Below, in pieces: positions 41,205 through 44,585 of a stretch of DNA of 44,585 nt (position 1 is the first letter of the stretch; every line of letters starts with the position of its first letter). The notes beneath the pieces were generated by a model that was given only the letters and a program-made list of their open reading frames with translations, ran no database searches and had not been told where the DNA came from. This DNA is from CAKSQL01 sp045649415 (GTDB taxonomy: Bacteria > Bacillota > Clostridia > UBA1381). A program made the position numbers and the translations under genes. The DNA lies in the NCBI GenBank assembly GCA_045649415.1, contig JAZRPY010000016.1, positions 1-44,585 on the forward strand, given 5' to 3'.

Positions 41205-41248
41205 AACAAAGCGAACAAAGAACCATCAGGAAACTTTGTTCGCTTTTT
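41205..41248 (+). terminator. Terminator of XRE gene
   Basis: GCGAACAAAG and CTTTGTTCGC form a 10-bp stem around a 13-base loop, followed by TTTTTG. Confidence 0.88.
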
Positions 41249-41326
41249 GTTGAATTGTTCAAGATGACAACTGCATCTATAAAACTGTGGCAATACACAA
41301 AATTTTGGAAAGCAAAAAAATAAGGC

Positions 41327-41361
41327 GGTATAGAGAATGTGTAGTAAGCATTCTCTATACC
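41327..41361 (-). terminator. Terminator of recombinase gene
   Basis: GGTATAGAGAATG pairs perfectly with CATTCTCTATACC (13 bp) around nine bases. On the minus strand it is followed by GCCTTATTTTTTTG. It begins just after the recombinase stop codon. Confidence 0.85.
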
Positions 41362-41368
41362 ATAATAA

Positions 41369-43087
41369 TTATTCCAGACGATAACATAATTCATAGTTAA
41401 AAGTTAAATTATACGCTTTCAACGACCTTGTATTACCGCCTCTGGTTTGTACTATCTGTCCGCTACCAAAAGTTAAAATGTGTGAGTCCTCCGTAAAGTT
41501 CTGTGGAGCAGTAGGAAGAAGTTTTAAAAAGATTTTGAGATCAATCTGGTTTTCAACTTCGCTCTTATACACTACAATCTTATCTACGAAACTATCAACA
41601 ACATTTTTACCGAGGTCTTCTGTGAAATCAAGTTCATTTGCAATGGATGAGCGAAGACCTTCAATCGATTCCTTTAAATCAAGACTTTTCTGTTCCTCTT
41701 CCTCAAGTTCAGATAGTCTTGCTCGCAGTTCACTAACCTGAGCATTAAAACTGTTGTTTCTCTGCTGAAACTCTTCATTAGATAATCTGCCATCCGTTGC
41801 TAGGTCTAAGAGCTTGTCTTTTTTAGCAAGAATATCATTGATGTCAGCTTGAATTTTGTGCTTTGATTTTACAATCGCCTTTGTGCTGCCGCTTTCTTTG
41901 TACAGTTCAATGAGTTCGTTTATGATACTTGTCTTTTCGCAGATAATCTGATTATATACCTCTCTCATAACTGCATCCATCTCGGTTGTATATACTAACG
42001 GGTTTCTGCATTTGTTACCATTACCATATTCTTTACAAGCCCAAAGCTCTTTGTTTCCTAAATTCTTATATTTATAGATTGTATGATGATAGCAAGTGCC
42101 ATGCTCACCGCAAACAATCTTTCCCGAATATAAGTATTTGTTCTGATAACTTGTCTTATCGCTACTTGACATCTTTTCACTTCGCTCTTTGAGCTTGCGA
42201 TTAGCCTTGTCCCAAAGTTCAGCAGATACTATTGGCGGAACTTTTTCGTGGTCTTCATACACAACCCATTCATCTTTCGGCACGTACGCTATCTCATTGC
42301 TTAAAAAATGAACTTTGTGTGTCTTGTTTCCACAGTAGAAGCCTTTGTATTTAGGATTAACTAAAATTCCTTTAATAGTAGAAAAAGAAAATGGATTGCC
42401 ATTTGTATTGCGGAGACCGGAGTCGCTTAACATCTTAGCAATTGCCCTGACACCTAAATTGCCATTGGCGTATAAATCAAAGATTGTTCTTACCATTTCC
42501 GCCTCTTCTTCAACAATAACCAGTTTGCCTTTTTCTTTTCTGTATCCCCAAATGCTATCGTTTCCAAGTACAGTTCCTTTTTCAACAGATTGCCTAAAAC
42601 CGAATTTTAATCTCTCTGATGTTTTTCTTGACTCTTCCTGTGCCAAACTCGCCATAGTAGTAAGTCTGAAATCACTATCTTCATCAATGGTGTTAAGATT
42701 ATCATTTTCAAAATGAACAGCAACCCCATAGGTTAAGAGCTCCCTTGTGCAGCTTAAACTGTCAAGAGTATTTCTTGCAAATCTTGAAACCTCTTTTGTA
42801 CATATCATATCAAACTTGCCACGCTTTGCGTCTCTCATCATCTCAATAAAGCTGTCTCTTTTATCAATCTTTGTTCCTGTTAAGCCCTCATCCACATAAC
42901 CCTTTACAAATGTCCAGTTCGGGTTTCTCGCTAAAAGATTTTCAAAGTATGTCTTTTGCGCCTCAAGGGAATGTATTTGGTCGTACTTGTCCGTTGATAC
43001 TCTGGCATAATATACAACGCGTAAATTATAGTCAGATATTCTTGTGTGTCGAGCTCTCATATCCTGCCGTATTTCGTAAATATTCAC
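41369..43087 (-). CDS. Large serine recombinase
   Basis: 572-aa site-specific recombinase that integrates and excises the element by a serine-linked strand exchange. Resolvase domain about 22-170 with the nucleophile Ser31 (YYARVSTDK) and SRFARNTLDSL; recombinase domain about 190-300 (GFRQSVEKG, AKMLSDSGLRNTNGN); zinc ribbon about 325-385 (CGEHGTC, CKEYGNGNKC); coiled coil about 420-480 (RARLSELEEEEQK). A further tail of about 50 residues ends ELCYRLE. The start is GTG 43087, with AGGAGG eight bases upstream. It is near the spoIVA junction, as expected for the enzyme that made it. Confidence 0.95.
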   Translation of the reverse strand: MNIYEIRQDMRARHTRISDYNLRVVYYARVSTDKYDQIHSLEAQKTYFENLLARNPNWTFVKGYVDEGLTGTKIDKRDSFIEMMRDAKRGKFDMICTKEVSRFARNTLDSLSCTRELLTYGVAVHFENDNLNTIDEDSDFRLTTMASLAQEESRKTSERLKFGFRQSVEKGTVLGNDSIWGYRKEKGKLVIVEEEAEMVRTIFDLYANGNLGVRAIAKMLSDSGLRNTNGNPFSFSTIKGILVNPKYKGFYCGNKTHKVHFLSNEIAYVPKDEWVVYEDHEKVPPIVSAELWDKANRKLKERSEKMSSSDKTSYQNKYLYSGKIVCGEHGTCYHHTIYKYKNLGNKELWACKEYGNGNKCRNPLVYTTEMDAVMREVYNQIICEKTSIINELIELYKESGSTKAIVKSKHKIQADINDILAKKDKLLDLATDGRLSNEEFQQRNNSFNAQVSELRARLSELEEEEQKSLDLKESIEGLRSSIANELDFTEDLGKNVVDSFVDKIVVYKSEVENQIDLKIFLKLLPTAPQNFTEDSHILTFGSGQIVQTRGGNTRSLKAYNLTFNYELCYRLE

Positions 43088-43133
43088 TTTGCTTTCCTCC
43101 TGTCTTATGTTTAAAATTTCTATCTATATGAAG

Positions 43134-43163
43134 GAAGTGTGCCGCAACAAAGCAGCACACTTC
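43134..43163 (-). promoter_or_regulatory. Hairpin between companion gene and recombinase
   Basis: GAAGTGTGC and GCACACTTC form a 9-bp stem in the 87-base gap. It has no T-run, so it may be a translational or attenuation control of the recombinase. Confidence 0.45.
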
Positions 43164-43174
43164 TAATTGGATTA

Positions 43175-43336
43175 TCAGCTTGCCTGCTTGAGTAAAAGTT
43201 CTTTTGCAGACCAATACATGTCCTCAGTAATAATATGTTTGTCAAAGAGTTTCTGGTTGATGAACATCTTGAGTTCGTTGTTGAACTGGTCCCTGTTCTT
43301 CTTTAATGTATCGTTTGCTTTAACTGTTTTTGTCAT
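43175..43336 (-). CDS. Small recombinase-companion protein
   Basis: 53-aa basic, helical protein beginning MTKTVKANDTLKKN and ending KELLLKQAS, with FNNELKMFINQKL and DKHIITEDMYW between. AAAGGACGGG precedes the ATG. It is immediately upstream of the recombinase on the same strand and is probably cotranscribed; small proteins of this position and size occur with clostridial serine recombinases, but the role (for example a directionality factor) is an inference. Only its reading frame, ribosome site and context support it. Confidence 0.6.
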   Translation of the reverse strand: MTKTVKANDTLKKNRDQFNNELKMFINQKLFDKHIITEDMYWSAKELLLKQAS

Positions 43337-43443
43337 AAGCATCCCGTCCTTTCTGAATTAAATTTATTTTGTAATTATGTATTTGTACATAAATATGAAG
43401 TTCCCTTGTGATTTATGCTTGTGCAAATCTGAAATTTATAAAT

Positions 43444-43884
43444 TCAACTTGCGCGTCTCGCTCTTTTAGCGAGACTTTCTTGTAATCTTGCTGCCTTTCC
43501 TAATCTAAAATGATTTTCGCCAGGTTTTATTCTGGTATTAGCACCGGTTATTCTTAACTGCTCCGGCATATTATGCTGATAAGCATAATCATGCATCATT
43601 CTAGAATAATTGGTTTCTGTGGTTTTTGCATTATTGCATAGACCAAATCTTTCCTTATATGCTTTTATAGTCAAATCATGTGCCTGGGCAACATGAGTTC
43701 CAAGCCTTCTATATGCTTTGCCACAAATATGACATACAACATAACCTCTTTCGTCGTATGCTATTGTGCCGGCATCCGGAAGCGGATTTACAGTTCCACC
43801 ATCTTTAAAATATTTATAACATGCACGGCATAAGCCTTCGGAATATAATGCATTAACATCCTTATTACAAGATAAACATATCAT
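43444..43884 (-). CDS. Ros/MucR-like zinc-finger protein
   Basis: 146 aa. The core VVCHICGKAYRRLGTHVAQAH followed by LTIKAYKERFGL matches the Ros/MucR DNA-binding domain, with C-x2-C-x9-H-x4-H. A second four-Cys zinc ribbon is at the N-terminus (CLSCNK ... CRACY). The C-terminus is basic (KRARRAS). ATG 43884 is used because GAAAGGAC lies upstream; the frame starting at 43989 would run into the previous gene. Likely a DNA-binding regulator or an excision helper of the element. Exact role unknown. Confidence 0.8.
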   Translation of the reverse strand: MICLSCNKDVNALYSEGLCRACYKYFKDGGTVNPLPDAGTIAYDERGYVVCHICGKAYRRLGTHVAQAHDLTIKAYKERFGLCNNAKTTETNYSRMMHDYAYQHNMPEQLRITGANTRIKPGENHFRLGKAARLQESLAKRARRAS

Positions 43885-43888
43885 AATA

Positions 43889-44356
43889 TCAGTCCTTTCT
43901 TTGATTAAGCTCTTTTTCTCTCTTGCGCTGAATTCCAAACTTGATTCTTTCGCTGTGTTTCTTTCTTGATGTTTCTTCCATGCCTTCAATTAATGATTTT
44001 GCCCTTTCGTTGCTGATGGTCATCATTCCGAGCATATAAATACATTTCAAATCAGGCTCAATGCGCAAGCCACACATAAGGCTTTCTTCTATATCATTGT
44101 TCTTTAAATCATTAAATCCTTTTACGCATGCCATATAAGCTGTTAGCATTTCTAATTCAAAAGTAGTGTAAACTTCTTTTGCCGGTATATTGTGAATCGG
44201 ATAGATTTGCTTTAAAATGCTAAAATACTCAAATTCACTTATTCCAGGGAATTCACCGGTTGGAGATGTTGCGGTATATATGATGTTAAGTACAGTTGAA
44301 GTGTTGGTAATATTAAATGTAACCTCGAAATTCTTTGTTTTAATAAATTTTTTCAT
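43889..44356 (-). CDS. Hypothetical protein of the element
   Basis: 155 aa, no recognised family. The N-terminal half is hydrophobic-beta rich (FEVTFNITNTSTVLNIIYTA), followed by FEYFSILKQIYPIHN and helices, with a strongly basic C-terminus (KREKELNQRKD). The stop is four bases before the zinc-finger gene start, so the two form one operon. Its ATG lies inside a 16-codon leader peptide frame. No signal peptide or membrane helix is evident. Confidence 0.6.
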   Translation of the reverse strand: MKKFIKTKNFEVTFNITNTSTVLNIIYTATSPTGEFPGISEFEYFSILKQIYPIHNIPAKEVYTTFELEMLTAYMACVKGFNDLKNNDIEESLMCGLRIEPDLKCIYMLGMMTISNERAKSLIEGMEETSRKKHSERIKFGIQRKREKELNQRKD

Positions 44357-44390
44357 TATAATTGTGTGAATGTGCGCTCAAAGGGCACAT
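44340..44390 (-). CDS. Possible 16-residue leader peptide
   Basis: On the minus strand AAGGAG lies four bases before an ATG at 44390. The short frame (MCPLSAHSHNYNEKIY) ends at 44340, 17 bases past the ATG of the next gene. The frame also contains a perfect 8-bp hairpin (GAATGTGC / GCACATTC). This suggests translational coupling to the downstream hypothetical gene. Confidence 0.45.
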   Translation of the reverse strand: MCPLSAHSHNYNEKIY

Positions 44391-44464
44391 TCTACTCCTT
44401 TCTTTTTTATATTTTGATATGACGGTTTTTGAATAGATACCGCCAAACTATGATGTTGATTGTT

Positions 44465-44584
44465 TTAATTATCATAAGATAAAATGTCGTTATTACAACG
44501 TATTTTCCACATTTGAATCCATTGTTGCGAACATCTTTTTATCACTGTTTTGATGTGTTCATCTACCGATTTTACACCGACTAA
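44465..44584 (-). CDS. Partial frame cut by right edge
   Basis: A 39-codon open frame on the minus strand enters from the right edge and ends at a stop at 44465. It has charged and aromatic residues (VDEHIKTVIKRCSQQWIQMW) and no recognised motif; the other two minus frames are closed here. It may be the 3' end of another element gene, or chance. Confidence 0.35.
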   Translation of the reverse strand, partial: LVGVKSVDEHIKTVIKRCSQQWIQMWKIRCNNDILSYDN

Positions 44585-44585
44585 A

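Larger units (their letters stand above)
40051..44585. mobile_element. Integrated element interrupting spoIVA, right end not in window
   Basis: Begins where spoIVA homology stops and runs past the right edge. Contents in order: a structured terminator region, an XRE repressor with its own palindromic operator, a large serine recombinase near the left boundary, a 53-residue companion protein, a Ros/MucR-like zinc-finger protein, an unknown protein with leader peptide, and the tail of another minus-strand frame. Codon use is A-ending (AAA, GAA) and unlike the neighbouring chromosome. Serine recombinase, XRE and small regulators are typical of ICE/prophage or skin-type elements, but conjugation or phage structural genes are not visible, so the class is unknown. 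Confidence 0.7.

Noticed and set aside
1..44585. CRISPR array, rRNA or tRNA genes
   Set aside because: I saw no regularly spaced repeats and no tRNA- or rRNA-like sequence by eye; a dedicated search would be needed to exclude small ones.

Overview
The window looks like chromosome of an anaerobic, endospore-forming, low-GC Clostridia member. The signs are an electron-bifurcating [FeFe] hydrogenase, spmA/spmB, a SpoVD-like PBP, a spoIVA fragment, a type III glutamine synthetase, strong TTGNNN-17-TATAAT promoters, U-rich hairpin terminators and AGGAG ribosome sites. All product names rest on motif recognition and context; no database search was run.

Layout. (1) 1-3900: end of a HydABC-type operon (a [2Fe-2S] protein cut by the left edge, hydB, hydA). 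Codon use changes abruptly inside hydB near 900-940. (2) 3900-9300: a DUF11-like repeat protein; an XRE regulator divergent from a frameshifted SLOG-type gene; then ppa, mgsA, a PHP protein, a small alarmone synthetase and a Cof-type HAD phosphatase. (3) 9300-17720: folA/thyA (minus), spmA/spmB, the glycolytic set pgk-tpiA-gpmI, and glnN. (4) 17730-25546: the minus-strand ffs-dnaX-ybaB-recR block, a DUF1015 gene, lgt and tex, with a small plus-strand YtxH-like gene between. (5) 25750-34970: a division/cell-wall (dcw) cluster mraZ-rsmH-ftsL-spoVD-murE-mraY-ftsW-murG, without murF and murD. (6) 34964-39090: smpB, pgi, a tiny P-loop protein and thrC.

(7) 39095-44585 is the most interesting part. 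A lipoprotein gene overlaps the last 91 codons of spoIVA, the spore-coat basement ATPase. The SpoIVA reading frame and homology stop at about 40051. Everything to the right looks like an integrated element: an XRE repressor with a palindromic operator on its own promoter, a large serine recombinase with a 53-residue companion, a Ros/MucR-like zinc-finger protein, and an unknown protein preceded by a leader peptide. The element runs off the right edge, so the 5' part of spoIVA is not visible. This resembles the skin-type intervening elements that interrupt sporulation genes, here in spoIVA, but a disabling insertion or a relic is equally possible from this window alone.

Functionally, the left half covers fermentation and central metabolism (H2 production from NADH plus ferredoxin, lower glycolysis, methylglyoxal shunt, nitrogen assimilation). 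The middle covers replication/repair and protein secretion/modification. The right half covers peptidoglycan synthesis, with a meso-DAP-type MurE signature, and ends in a mobile element lodged in a sporulation gene.
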